Below, piece after piece: positions 31,455 through 42,777 of a stretch of DNA of 64,000 nucleotides; position 1 is the stretch's first letter, and each line of letters begins with the position of its first letter. This DNA is from Bactericera cockerelli (Eukaryota > Arthropoda > Insecta > Hemiptera > Triozidae). The position numbers and the translations under genes were made by a program. Location of the stretch: NCBI GenBank assembly GCA_024516035.1, contig CM044957.1, positions 4,561,017 to 4,625,016 of the forward strand. The letters run 5' to 3'. Under the pieces are notes generated by a model, which saw only the letters and a program-made list of their open reading frames with translations, had not been told where the DNA came from and did no database searches.

Positions 31455-31757
31455 TTATTATTATTATTAAACATATTGGATCAAGTTTTATGTACATAGA
31501 ATATTTGTTCACATACATACATAGAAATTGACATTAATAAAAACAAAAATTGATGAAGGGCGGTGCTAATGCCAACGGCATTCTCTTCCGCACCACCACA
31601 TCTTGAGCAACTTTATTATTAAACAAGTTGGTCAAGTTTTATTAACAAAATAATGACATAGAATATAATTATGTACGAGTATACACACATAGATTAAAAT
31701 TAAGAAAACAAAACTTGATCAAGGGCGGTGCTAATGCCAACGACATTCTCTTCCTTT
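31455..31757 (+). repeat. Two LINE-tail-like repeats abutting nord exon 2
   Basis: Copies at 31455-31600 and 31608-31757 each run from a tggatcaagtttta-like start to gggcggtgctaatgccaac and cattctcttcc. The second ends 14 bp before the splice acceptor at 31770-31771, so the repeat may supply part of the pyrimidine tract (ctcttcctttggctttt). Confidence 0.7.
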
Positions 31758-31771
31758 GGCTTTTTTTCCAG

Positions 31772-32002
31772 ATAAAATGCGTCGGGAACCGCACCAGTCA
31801 CACGTTCTACCACCTCCAGCAGGGCCAGGACTACTACATCACCCTGTACGCGCGCCACCCCAAGAACAACTACACCCGCTTCCTGTACGGCGCCACCTAC
31901 CTCAAGTACGACCGGCGGCTCAAGCCCATCGGGCTGCGGGACGACCGGACCCAGGTGGTCAACCTGAGGCGACACGACGGCAAGGTCACCCTCAGGTACA
32001 AG
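31772..32002 (+). CDS. nord: nord, second exon seen
   Basis: Exact codon boundaries at both ends (phase 0), acceptor tttttccag, donor acaag/gtaatg. Encodes 77 residues beginning IKCVGNRTSHTFYHLQQGQD, with a Cys and N-glycosylation sequons (NRT, NYT). The LQQGQDYYITLYA strand matches the end of the first FN3-like domain in NDNF (DLKPDTQYYFDVF in the vertebrate protein). The last 27 bases plus the donor are tandemly repeated five times downstream. Read-through into the repeat meets TGA at 32012, so use of a downstream donor would truncate the protein. Confidence 0.9.
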
Positions 32003-32158
32003 GTAATGACATGACGGCAAGGTCACCCTCAGGTACAAGGTAATGACATGACGGCAAGGTCACCCTCAGGTACAAGGTAATGACACGACGGCAAGGTCAC
32101 CCTCAGGTACAAGGTAATGACATGACGGCAAGGTCACCCTCAGGTACAAGGTAATGGT
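31976..32158 (+). repeat. 37-bp minisatellite from the nord exon 2 edge
   Basis: Five copies of gacggcaaggtcaccctcag plus gtacaaggtaatgac at an exact period of 37 bp. Each includes a complete splice donor (exon ends at 32002, 32039, 32076, 32113 and 32150 if used). Only the first lies in frame without a stop. Confidence 0.95.
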
Positions 32159-32384
32159 TCAACTGGTACTGACATACGCCCTTGAGAGTTTCAGAACTCA
32201 GCTGTTTTCCCCCTCTCTTTTTTTATTTTACACTATGAAGGATTTTTTTTTCTCTCATACCAGTCGAAAGAACACATTACATAGGCTCTAAAACTGAAAT
32301 AATCGTATTTCCCATTTTTGTAACATACGCCGTTATTCCAGACACCCATTCAAGTGTAAAATCAAAAATATAACCTAACCTTTT

Positions 32385-32635
32385 CACTTTCCTTGTTCGA
32401 TAATAAGGAAAGTATTTTTTGTATTCGTAAAAAATTTGACCTACCTAGTTTTTCACATTTGTGGAAGAATCATAGCCTCAAAAGAGTTGTTTCCGACTGT
32501 TGGTGCAGCCGTTCATTTGGAAACATAAATTTAAAAAAAATTGAAATCGGAGCAAAAAAATATTTTTTTTTTTACAAAAACGAACACAATATACTTCCGG
32601 TTTCTAATATTAGAAATTTTTCGGAAGTAAATTAA
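32385..32635. repeat. Dispersed repeat in nord intron 2, ending in the palindrome
   Basis: cgataataaggaaagtattt and gaatcatagcctcaaaagag are the inverse of 10100-10260. It closes with the hairpin repeat at 32590-32628 (cttccggtttctaata). 32636-32997 beyond it is AT-rich and holds no gene. Confidence 0.7.
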
Positions 32636-32997
32636 ATGGGATTTACTCCGATCATTTTTTTGATAAATCTTATTTTTTTGGAACTTTTTTTAAACCGGTA
32701 TTTGGGAACTTTTTTAAAATTATTTATCAAATTCAATGATTTTGAGGTGCTAATTACAAATATGACATTTTTTTTTTTGCTAACTGTTACTGATGTTGAG
32801 AGTGTTGAGTCACCAGTGGCGGAATTTGACTTATTTTCGAAAAATAAGAAAAGTCGTGATCTGTGACAGCAGTTTTTTTTTCTTTTTTGTACACCCTTGT
32901 AGCAAGAACCCGGAAGCGTCACTTGACATTACTTAGGGGTAACCTAGCCTAAATAACCTAACCTAATCTAACTTAACTTTCATTTCATTCCTCGCAG

Positions 32998-33219
32998 GTT
33001 CTCGAGAAGTTCCGCCCTGGTCCGCTAGAGTGGTACATCCTGCCGTGCGGGGGTACTGTGCTAGTGGAGGTTCGCATTCGACGCCGGGTGGTCATAGCCA
33101 GGCACCAGGTGTCGGGCTACCGACATCTGACCATTGTGAACCCAGTGCCGCGTCAGAGGTACGTGCTGATCATCACAGCACTGGATCAGGACGAGCTGAA
33201 CAAGCTGAGTGGCGTGGAG
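32998..33219 (+). CDS. nord: nord, third exon seen
   Basis: Phase 0 at both ends; acceptor cctcgcag, donor gtggag/gtgagt. Encodes 74 residues starting VLEKFRPGPLEWYILPCGG. The W-Y-I-L-P-C-G-G segment aligns with the F-F-I-H-S-C segment that starts the second NDNF domain, followed by the beta strands TVLVEVRIRRRVV and RYVLIITALDQDE. This part is predicted to be an extracellular beta sandwich. No repeat amplification of this exon's edge is seen, unlike its neighbours. Confidence 0.9.
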
Positions 33220-33454
33220 GTGAGTCAGCATTTGTTTTATTCTATATATGTCCCGGTGGCTGAGTATGAATTGGGTCCCATAATTTGGGACCCAATTGAT
33301 ACGTTGGGTCCCCCAACGTATTAATTGGGTCCATTGGCGTATGAATTCGGTCCCTAGATAGAATTCACAAAATGGATATTTTTTGATTAATTTATTTATT
33401 TATTTTTTAAATTGAACACAGACAAAATATAAGTAGGTACATAATAGTAGGTAC

Positions 33455-33598
33455 GTTGAGTTTTGAGTGGTAGCTTTCACAACTATTAGTAGTACGAGTT
33501 AAATCTTCGGAATATTTCGCCCACAAATCGGGTGGAAAAGGTGAGTCTGGTAAAATATAATTTTCAAGAATATAATCATATCCATCTCTCCACATCAA
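33455..33598 (-). pseudogene. C-terminal fragment of MULE transposase
   Basis: Frame with FPPDLWAKYSEDLTRTTNSC and then ESYHSKLN. The P-x-LW..RTTNxxESxHxxxN pattern is characteristic of the C-terminal part of MULE transposases in arthropods. It overlaps the FLYWCH fragment in another frame because of the internal deletion. Confidence 0.65.
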
Positions 33599-33680
33599 CT
33601 TTCAATAACTTTTGGAAGCTGAATTTGAATCCTTCGAATACCAACAAAGTTTTTGATCTTTCACTCGTAATGAACTCCAT
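33576..33680 (-). pseudogene. FLYWCH-like zinc-finger fragment of MULE transposase
   Basis: Starts at ATG 33680 and stops at 33576 after 34 codons, with KTLLVFEGFKFSFQKLLK and then ERW. This is the F/Y-x-G-F/Y-x-F and E-R-W spacing of a FLYWCH domain start, but the following C and H residues are missing. Confidence 0.55.
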
Positions 33681-33988
33681 TATTTATTTCTTTATTTTAT
33701 AAACACTGCTTTGATGAATGACACTGATGAACTAATAGTCAAGCTTATCTAACTAATAGTCAAGCTTATCTACCTATGTGCTATCGTACCTACCTATGTA
33801 CTATGTACCATGTATTATTATTATTACACCTACAAGGAAAATTAATAAATACTATTCAGCTAAATTCAAGGGACCGAATTAACCTATGAATAGAAAAAAA
33901 AATATAAGGGACCCAATTCATACATGACCTTTTTCCTTGTAGGACCCAATACACCTATGAAATAGAATTTGGGACCCAATCCACCTTT

Positions 33989-34160
33989 TCCCGTCCCGGT
34001 AGCTCAGTGGTCAAGGCGTCTGACTGGTGATTCCGAGGTCGTGGGTTCGAAACCCATCCGGTACTTAACGAGTTAGCCTAGTTATAATAATGCACCTAGA
34101 GGTTACTGTTAGAATAATGGGACTTATTAATCCTCGTCGAGCAGTATAAAACGAGAACGC
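33989..34160 (+). repeat. SINE family B in nord intron 3
   Basis: Head gtcccggtagctcagtggtc, B-box gggttcgaaacccatcc, body gttagaataatgggactta. Immediately follows the MULE; a look-alike gtcccggtggctgagta lies just before it (33250-33266). Confidence 0.85.
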
Positions 34161-34461
34161 GATTGTTAAATCTTAATATAGGTATAGAATATATTTACAT
34201 TAATCCATTTATAATCAACCATTTACAATCTATCTAAGGTGGCGGTGACAAAAAGCTTTCGTAGCCGATATTATAATCAACAGAACGGCTGTACCAGATG
34301 ACTCCAAATTACCCACAGAGTATTCTTTTGTTATTTTAGGTACTTGTACTAAGAAAGGATTCAAAATTAAAATTCAAATAGGACACCAGCCACCGGCAAA
34401 AGACTTAAACGGCAACAAAGTACCGAGTTCTAGCTAGTTAACAGTTGCTTTATTCCACCAG

Positions 34462-34772
34462 GTCCTCGCCACAATGAACCCCAAGTCTCGCAACATGTTT
34501 CCCGACCTTCCCCTCAACACGAAGGTCAAGGAGTACACGAGTCTGCGCGAGTGCACTTCGGTCTTCATCGGGTGGTTCCCGGGCCCGACCACCGCGAGTA
34601 TGGTGCGATACTGCATCAAGGCCACGGAGGTGTCCAAACGGGTGTCCTGGGCCCTGACCCCGTTCGAGACGAAGCCCAACCAGTGTGGCCTGGACGCCAA
34701 GTTGAAGAAGTCCAGTCGGGAATACTCCACCATGGAGTGTTTGTATGTGACGCCCCACGACGCGAGCTTCAA
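34462..34772 (+). CDS. nord: nord, fourth exon seen
   Basis: Acceptor tattccaccag, donor cttcaa/gtaagt (two bases into a codon). Encodes about 104 residues: VLATMNPKSRNMFPDLPLNT, a run found as LATTRPTKQSFPSLPEDT in vertebrate NDNF, then TSLRECTSVFIGWFPGP, YCIKA, NQCGLDA and MECLYVTPHDASF. The four cysteines line up with the family. The exon's 3' edge is amplified downstream; reading into that array meets TAA at 34774, so any downstream donor gives a truncated product. Confidence 0.9.
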
Positions 34773-35479
34773 GTAAGTGGACATTCTATTCCACCATGGA
34801 GTGTTTGTGGACATTCTATTCCATCATGGAGTGTTTGTGGACATTCTATTCCATCATGGAGTGTTTGTGGACATTCTATTCCATCATGGAGTGTTTGTAT
34901 GTGACGCCCCATGACGCTAGCTTCAAGTAAGTGGACATTCTATTCCATCATGGAGTGTTTGTATGTGACGCCCCATGACGCTAGCTTTAAGGAAGTGGGC
35001 ATTCTATTCCATCATGGAGTGTTTGTATGTGACGCCCCATGACGCTAGCTTTAAGTAAGTGGACATTCTATTCCATCATGGAGTGTTTGTATGTGACGCC
35101 CCATGACGCTAGCTTTAAGGAAGTGGTCATTCTATTCCATCATGGAGTGTTTGTATGTGACGCTAGCTTTAAGTAAGTGGACATTCTATTCCATCATGGA
35201 GTGTTTGTACGTGACGCTAGCTTTAAGTAAGTAGACAATCTATTCCACCATGGAGTGTTTGTATGTGACGCTAGCTTTAAGTAAGTGGACATTCTATTCG
35301 ACCGTGGAGTGTTTGACACTAGCTTCAAGTAAGTGGACATTCTATTCCATCATGGAGTGTTTGTATGTGACGCTAGCTTTAAGTAAGTGGACATTCTATT
35401 CCATCATGGAGTGTTTGTATGTGACGCTAGCTTTAAGTAAGTGGACATTCTATTCCATCATGGAGTGTTTGTATGTGAC
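34725..35479 (+). repeat. Minisatellite from the nord exon 4 edge, 15 units
   Basis: Units of 64, 54 or 29 bp, each containing catggagtgtttgta, and most carrying gacgctagctttaagtaagt, that is, exon end plus donor. Two units have ggaagt in place of gtaagt and so lose the GT. The array is cut at 35479 by the left 4.1-kb element and three further units lie at 39597-39797. Confidence 0.95.
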
Positions 35480-38400
35480 CCCCTTAAACAAAAAGGTGTC
35501 TCTGATCTACTAACTCCGATATAGTAGTCTCGGAGATTGATACGAGAGAGTAAAAAACAGCGTGCTCGGAAACATCTTTCTCTGGGAGTGCTGCGGGAAT
35601 GGATTGAAACTCTCCCGGAGAATGTTTAACCAACTTACTCGGAACCTATCCCGGATCTATTCCCGAGCTAGTTCGGGACAAGATCCAAACTCGTCCCGAG
35701 TACATGTTCTCGGAACCGTCTCGGAACGAGATCCAGTACCCTGTGGCAACACCGGAAATTGAAAGTAAAATTTGCAAAACATTTTCTAAATCGAGTGAAT
35801 TCTGCAATTTGAATAAATTAATTAGTTTTCCTGAGATAATTAGTAAAACTCAAATACATAAGAGGTAAAGATATTTTATACAGTATTTTGAGAAACTACC
35901 GTCAATGTTATGTGTAATCTCATTCCTAAGATAACTTCACAAGTAATTTCACATCAGTGACTTCTGCTCATCCAAATAAGTGATTTAATAAAACGTGTTT
36001 TAAGTAATTTAAGTAATGGTCAATATGTCTGCAAACATAATATCTTTTTAAACATCTAGCATTTAAAATAATTATCACCAACATAAAGGCTAGAATAGCC
36101 GTCTTCAGTTAAAGAACGTGAAGAACTTGGTGCTCAATCAATAGATACTACTACTAAAATAATTATGATCTATGGAGGAAATCCACATGATATTTTCCAC
36201 CTGTTTACATGTATTGTGCATCCAATCCAACATAGCTTCAACCTGAAGATACCTATTCAAGCTGCCTCCCTCCTCAAACATATTGAACCTGACATGGGAT
36301 AAGTGAAAGTGACTACAAATTGATGATTTACACAAAATAATTATATCTAACAATTTCAGATAAAAGTCCAACAAGTTGACTCTTCTAAAGTTCCTACATC
36401 ATAGTTTTAGGGTGTAACTAAAAAGAAATTTTTCTCTACTTTAAAAAATTTACTGTTCTAAAGTGTACCAATTTCCATGCATTAATCATAAGTGAGTTTT
36501 ACACTCCAATTAGTGGGGTAAGCAATATCTAAACAATATCTTACATTTTACATTGTTTTATAGTCAAACCAGGATATGTATGTGGAAATGCTGGAGATTA
36601 ACCTGTTCCAGATATTCCACTTAATCAGAATCACACTCTTAACAGGTGTCTGACTGGGGTATTTTAAACAGGGAAAAGACCAGTGTTTTGCTAGACAACT
36701 ATGAACAGAGAACTGACTAGCTAAAGGCTTTTTAATAGTTCACATTATTGAAGATTTGACTATACTGTTCCATAATCAATAGATCCTGTGTTCAATTCAC
36801 AGTTTTTTTTTCTTTCAAACAGCAATTCTGTTCCCTTTAAAAATGAGGCATTCCTAGCCCTTATCAGGCTAAGTGAGGTTAATGTGGGTAGCTGGGACTA
36901 TTCCCAGTAAATTCAGTATACAACCCCCATTTTTATTTTAAATAAATAAATCTGTTCTCCGAAAATGTGAGGCTGGTATATCTAGCCCTACTCAGGCTGA
37001 GTGAGGTGAATGTGGGTATCTGGTACTGTTCCCATTAAATTCAGAATGAAATTCCCATCCTCACTATCTCAAATCAGGACAGGGGTTTTTCATGAACCAG
37101 CTATAACATAAAAAAAAAAATATTGTAAGTTTAGAAGAAGTATTAAGTGTTGCAAATTTAGACAGTTTTTTTACTTGTAATAAGTACATTTTTTACTATA
37201 ATGTGTTCATTAATTTTAATTTTTAAAACAGTAGCTTGCATTATTCAGGATTTGACTACTCCCCGTAATCTAAAGATTTTGGTTCATTTTTGTTGTTGTG
37301 AAACAGATAATTCTCATTCTTTAGAAAATATGAGGCTGACATGTGTATACACAGCCTTTATCAGGCTGGGTGAGGTTAATGTGGGTAGCTGGGACTATTC
37401 CCAGTAAATTCAGTATACAACCCCCATTTTTATTTTAAATAAATAAATCTGTTCTCCGAAAATGTGAGGCTGGTATATCTAGCCCTACTCAGGCTGAGTG
37501 AGGTGAATGTGGGTATCTGGTACTGTTCCCATTAAATTCAGAATGAAATTCCCATCCTCACTATCTCAAATCAGGACAGGGGTTTTTCATGAACCAGCTA
37601 TAACATAAAAAAAAAAATATTGTAAGTTTAGAAGAAGTATTAAGTGTTGCAAATTTAGACAGTTTTTTTACTTGTAATAAGTACATTTTTTACTATAATG
37701 TGTTCATTAATTTTAATTTTTAAAACAGTAGCTTGCATTATTCAGGATTTGACTACTCCCCGTAATCTAAAGATTTTGGTTCATTTTTGTTGTTGTGAAA
37801 CAGATAATTCTCATTCTTTAGAAAATATGAGGCTGACATGTGTATACACAGCCTTTATCAGGCTGGGTGAGGTTAATGTGGCTACCTGGTACTATTCCCA
37901 GTAAATTCAGAATAAAATGGCCCAACCCAGGCTCGGTGAGCTTAATGTGGGTAACAGGTTTGTGAGTTTCCTGCAAATGAGGGTAAAACCTCGGTCATGA
38001 TATGACTATGCAATTGAGATTAAACCCACTTTAATCAAACAAAAAAAAAAATCTGGAAGACTGTTCTTTTTTTTATGAATGCCATATTATAGTCAAAATT
38101 CTCTCTGGGTTCTATTTCCTAATTTCATCTTTAATAATCTCAACTTCTGTTCTGGTATTCTTTGTCTTCGGGCAGCCTGCTGCTGGGCAGGAAGATGGCA
38201 TTTCAGCACATCTCTCTCTTAATTACCTATATGTATAATAGATTTAGATTAATTAAGTCCACTTGGCTTAATTTATCTGCTGATTCTATGTATTATATTC
38301 TGTTTGTTTCATGTTTTTGTTTGTTACATATTTTTGCTTTTAATTCTTTTACCATGAAAATGGAAAAATATAAAACTGAAAAACACAAATTGTCTTTATA

Positions 38401-39596
38401 TTTATTAATGTTAGCATTTCATCAACAGCTTTTCATCATTGTAGAACCAAATTGCCTTGAAGTAGTATATTTTTCATCAAATCCAAATTAATTTTAAAAA
38501 TTTCCTGTGAAATCACAATTTTCAAATTTTTCCGGGCAATGGCGGTGGTAAGAAATTCAATATGGAGCCCCTTAATTATTAAGTAGGTATTCAATTTCCA
38601 AAACCTTGTAAAAATAAGCTTAATAAAATGCTCAGGGGGAGGAAATAGTAAGCTTATAAAAGTGTTTCTAAAATGTTAAGCCTTGTCAAAATAAGCTTTA
38701 TAAAATGTTTGAATCTTGTCAAAATAAGTGTTTTTAAAATCTTTTTAAACACTTTCTGTGCCGTCTGGGTAGTCTGCTGTGACTAAAGATAGAGATACTT
38801 TTAAGATGTGAACTTATGTGATACTTTTATTTTCATGTCAATTTTTTTTCTAATGTTTCTAAATTGATTGCATAAATATATTGATACCTTAGATTCCTTG
38901 GGTCAAATAAGCATGGATTATCTCTATCAACTAGGGGTCAGAAATGGACCCTAACTGAGTTAGAACTGACTTAAACTCGAAAAATTAATATTAAAAATTG
39001 AATTCGTATCCAATGTCCTATACATATGTCCTAACTAAAGGGCGGGGTTATTGGTTATTGCCTATGGCAATCTCTTTATTCCAATTGTTTCTAGTCTCTT
39101 ATTGGGATTTTTCATTCTTTAAGGTGTATTCTTCTTTTTTTTTGTTTTGTTCTTAATTATTTTATTTTAAATTTCACAATAAAAAAAATGTTCTATTATA
39201 AAAATGTGTCGTATTATTTTTAGGTGGTTTTACAGCTAAAATTCCCAGGGTATTTAAAACGGTCTGTGGTCTAGAAGAGACAGTCCCCGAGAATGTTCTC
39301 GGAGACGGTTCCGAGAAGGCTCGGAGACAGTCCCCGAGAATGTTCTCGGAGACGGTTCCGAGAAGGCTCGGAGACGGTCCCCGAGAATGATCTCGGAGAC
39401 AGTTCCCGAGACCGATCTTGGAGCAATCTCGAGCACCAGCAATCGACGCTACGGTGCGGACGTAGACTGTCCCGTAGCAGTCTCCGAACGGTCTCCTAGG
39501 TGTCTCCGATATCATTTTTTGGGATCCGAGACAGGACGATACAATCTCGTTCCTAGATCTCGGAGATGGTTCCGAGACTGTTTTTTGTTTAAGGGG
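35480..39596. mobile_element. TIR element 'CCCCTTAAAC', left copy, 4117 bp
   Basis: Begins ccccttaaacaaaaaggtg and ends with the inverse ctgttttttgtttaagggg; the outer 15 bp are inverted. It splits a unit of the exon-4 minisatellite: neighbouring units read gtgacgctagc where this one reads gtgac, element, acgctagc, giving a 2-bp AC duplication. Subterminal regions (35560-35760 and 39270-39580) are packed with short cctcggaacc/ctcggagac motifs. Inside are fragments of SINE families E and F, a 497-bp tandem duplication (about 36890-37880) and no transposase. Superfamily unknown; 2-bp duplication, C-rich tips and subterminal repeats recall CACTA/EnSpm-like elements. Confidence 0.8.
36890..37880. 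repeat. 497-bp tandem duplication inside the TIR element
   Basis: Two copies in tandem, nearly identical (37201 corresponds to 37698). The same duplication is present in the right copy (about 41565-42500), so it predates the split of the two copies. SINE family E/F body sequence (gaggttaatgtgggtagctg) is part of the unit. Confidence 0.9.
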
Positions 39597-39877
39597 ACGC
39601 TAGCTTTAAGTAAGTGGACATTCTGTTCCATCATGGAGTGTTTGTATGTGACGCCCCATGACGCTAGCTTTAATTAAGTGGACATTCTATTCCATCATGG
39701 AGTGTTTGTATGTAACACTAGCTTTAAGTAAGTGGACATTCTATTCCATCATGGAGTGTTTGTATGTAACGCTAGCTTTAAGTAAGTGGACATTCTACCG
39801 TTTTACCGTGCTACCCATATACCGAGCTCATAGGTAGTACATAATTATAATTATATGTATAGATAGACGACTACATA
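39597..39877. repeat. 281-bp spacer between the two inverted elements
   Basis: 39597-39797 holds three more units of the nord exon-4 minisatellite with taagtaagtggacattct. 39798-39877 is unrelated sequence ending tacata, where the right element inserted. Confidence 0.9.
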
Positions 39878-42777
39878 CCCCTTAAACAAAAAACAGTCTC
39901 GGAACCATCTCCGAGATCTAGGAACGAGATTGTATCGTCCTGTCTCGGATCCCAAAAAATGATATCGGAGACACCTAGGAGACCATTCGGAGACTGCTGC
40001 GGGACAGTCTACGTCCGCACCGTAGCGTCGATTGCTGGTGCTCGAGATTGCTCCAAGATCGGTCTCGGGAACTGTCTCCGAGATCATTCTCGGGGACCGT
40101 CTCCGAGCCTTCTCGGAACCGTCTCCGAGAACATTCTCGGGGACTGTCTCCGATACTTCTCGGAACTGTCTCCGAAACTTCTCGGAACTGTCTCTTCTAG
40201 ACCACAGACCGTTTTAAATACCCTGGGAATTTTAGCTGTAAAACCACCTAAAAATAATACGACACATTTTTATAATAGAACATTTTTTTTATTGTGAAAT
40301 ATAAAATAAAATAATTAAGAACAAAACAAAAAAAAAGAAGAATACACCTTAAAGAATGAAAAATCCCAATAAAAGAGACTAGGAACAATTGGAATAAAGA
40401 GATTGCCATAGGCAATAACCAATAACCCCGCCCTTTAGTTAGGACATATGTATAGGACATTGGATACGAATTCAATTTTTAATATTAATTTTTCGAGTTT
40501 AAGTCAGTTCTAACTCAGTTAGGGTCCATTTCTGACCCCTAGTTGATAGAGATAATCCATGCATATTTGACCCAAGGAATTTAAGGTATCAATTTAGAAA
40601 CATTAGAAAAAAAATTGACATGAAAATAAAAGTATCACATAAGTTCACATCTTAAAAGTATCTCTATCTTTAGTCACAGCAGACTACCCAGACGGCACAG
40701 AAAGTATTTAAAAAGATTTTAAAAACACTTATTTTGACAAGATTCAAATATTTTATAAAGCTTATTTTGACAAGGCTTAACATTTTAGAAACACTTTTAT
40801 AAGCTTACTATTTCCTCCCCCTGAGCATTTTATTAAGCTTATTTTTACAAGGTTTTGGAAATTGAATACCTACTTAATAATTAAGGGGCTCCATATTGAA
40901 TTTCTTACCACCGCCATTGCCCGGAAAAAATTGAAAATTGTGATTTCACAGGAAATTTTTAAAATTAATTTGGATTTGATGAAAAATATACTATTTCAAG
41001 GCAATTTGGTTCTACAATGATGAAAAGCTGTTGATGAAATGCTAACATTAATAAATATAAAGACAATTTGTGTTTTTCAGTTTTATATTTTTCCATTTTC
41101 ATGGTAAAAGAATTAAAAGCAAAAATATGTAACAAACAAAAACATGAAACAAACAGAATATAATACATAGAATCAGCAGATAAATTAAGCCAAGTGGACT
41201 TAATTAATCTAAATCTATTATACATATAGGTAATTAAGAGAGAGATGTGCTGAAATGCCATCTTCCTGCCCAGCAGCAGGCTGCCCGAAGACAAAGAATA
41301 CCAGAACAGAAGTTGAGATTATTAAAGATGAAATTAGGAAATAGAACCCAGAGAGAATTTTGACTATAATATGGCATTCATAAAAAAAAGAACAGTCTTC
41401 CAGATTTTTTTTTGTTTGATTAAAGTGGGTTTAACCTCAATTGCATAGTCATATCATGACCGAGGTTTTACCCTCATTTGCAGGAAACTCACAAACCTGT
41501 TACCCACATTAAGCTCACCGAGCCTGGGTTGGGCCATTTTATTCTGAATTTACTGGGAATAGTACCAGGTAGCCACATTAACCTCACCCAGCCTGATAAA
41601 GGCTGTGTATACACATGTCAGCCTCATATTTTCTAAAGAATGAGAATTATCTGTTTCACAACAACAAAAATGAACCAAAATCTTTAGATTACGGGGAGTA
41701 GTCAAATCCTGAATAATGCAAGCTACTGTTTTAAAAATTAAAATTAATGAACACATTATAGTAAAAAATGTACTTATTACAAGTAAAAAAACTGTCTAAA
41801 TTTGCAACACTTAATACTTCTTCTAAACTTACAATATTTTTTTTTTTATGTTATAGCTGGTTCATGAAAAACCCCTGTCCTGATTTGAGATAGTGAGGAT
41901 GGGAATTTCATTCTGAATTTAATGGGAACAGTACCAGATACCCACATTCACCTCACTCAGCCTGAGTAGGGCTAGATATACCAGCCTCACATTTTCGGAG
42001 AACAGATTTATTTATTTAAAATAAAAATGGGGGTTGTATACTGAATTTACTGGGAATAGTCCCAGCTACCCACATTAACCTCACCCAGCCTGATAAAGGC
42101 TGTGTATACACATGTCAGCCTCATATTTTCTAAAGAATGAGAATTATCTGTTTCACAACAACAAAAATGAACCAAAATCTTTAGATTACGGGGAGTAGTC
42201 AAATCCTGAATAATGCAAGCTACTGTTTTAAAAATTAAAATTAATGAACACATTATAGTAAAAAATGTACTTATTACAAGTAAAAAAACTGTCTAAATTT
42301 GCAACACTTAATACTTCTTCTAAACTTACAATATTTTTTTTTATGTTATAGCTGGTTCATGAAAAACCCCTGTCCTGATTTGAGATAGTGAGGATTGGAA
42401 TTTCATTCTGAATTTAATGAGAACAGTACCAGATACCCACATTCACCTCACTCAGCCTGAGTAGGGCTAGATATACCAGCCTCACATTTTCGGAGAACAG
42501 ATTTATTTATGTACAGATTTATTTATTGACTGTAGATTTTCTTTCGACTACGATAAAGACTTTCCTACCTACCGATCACGTACTAACAATCAACAAAATC
42601 GCACTCTAGGTAATCATAACAATATTTTTACCTCTAACCGACGAGCCTGAGTATATACCAGACGATAGCCTATTTATTTCAACCATTGACACTGTACATA
42701 ACGTTTTACATAATGACACTGTACATAACTCTGACACTCATTCCTATTCTATTTCTGACAATAATCAGCACTTTTAA

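Larger units (their letters stand above)
33266..33983 (-). mobile_element. Mutator-like (MULE) remnant in nord intron 3
   Basis: Both ends carry inverted multiples of gggacccaattcatac (for example attgggtcccataatttggg on the left and gaatttgggacccaatcc on the right). The minus strand holds two transposase pieces, a FLYWCH-like start and a transposase C-terminal part, joined by an internal deletion. Exact ends and the expected 8-10 bp duplication could not be fixed. Confidence 0.65.

Noticed and set aside
38162..41294. 109-codon gene present twice in inverse orientation
   Set aside because: Part of the two TIR element copies; AT-rich, no family resemblance, and the conservation is explained by recent duplication.
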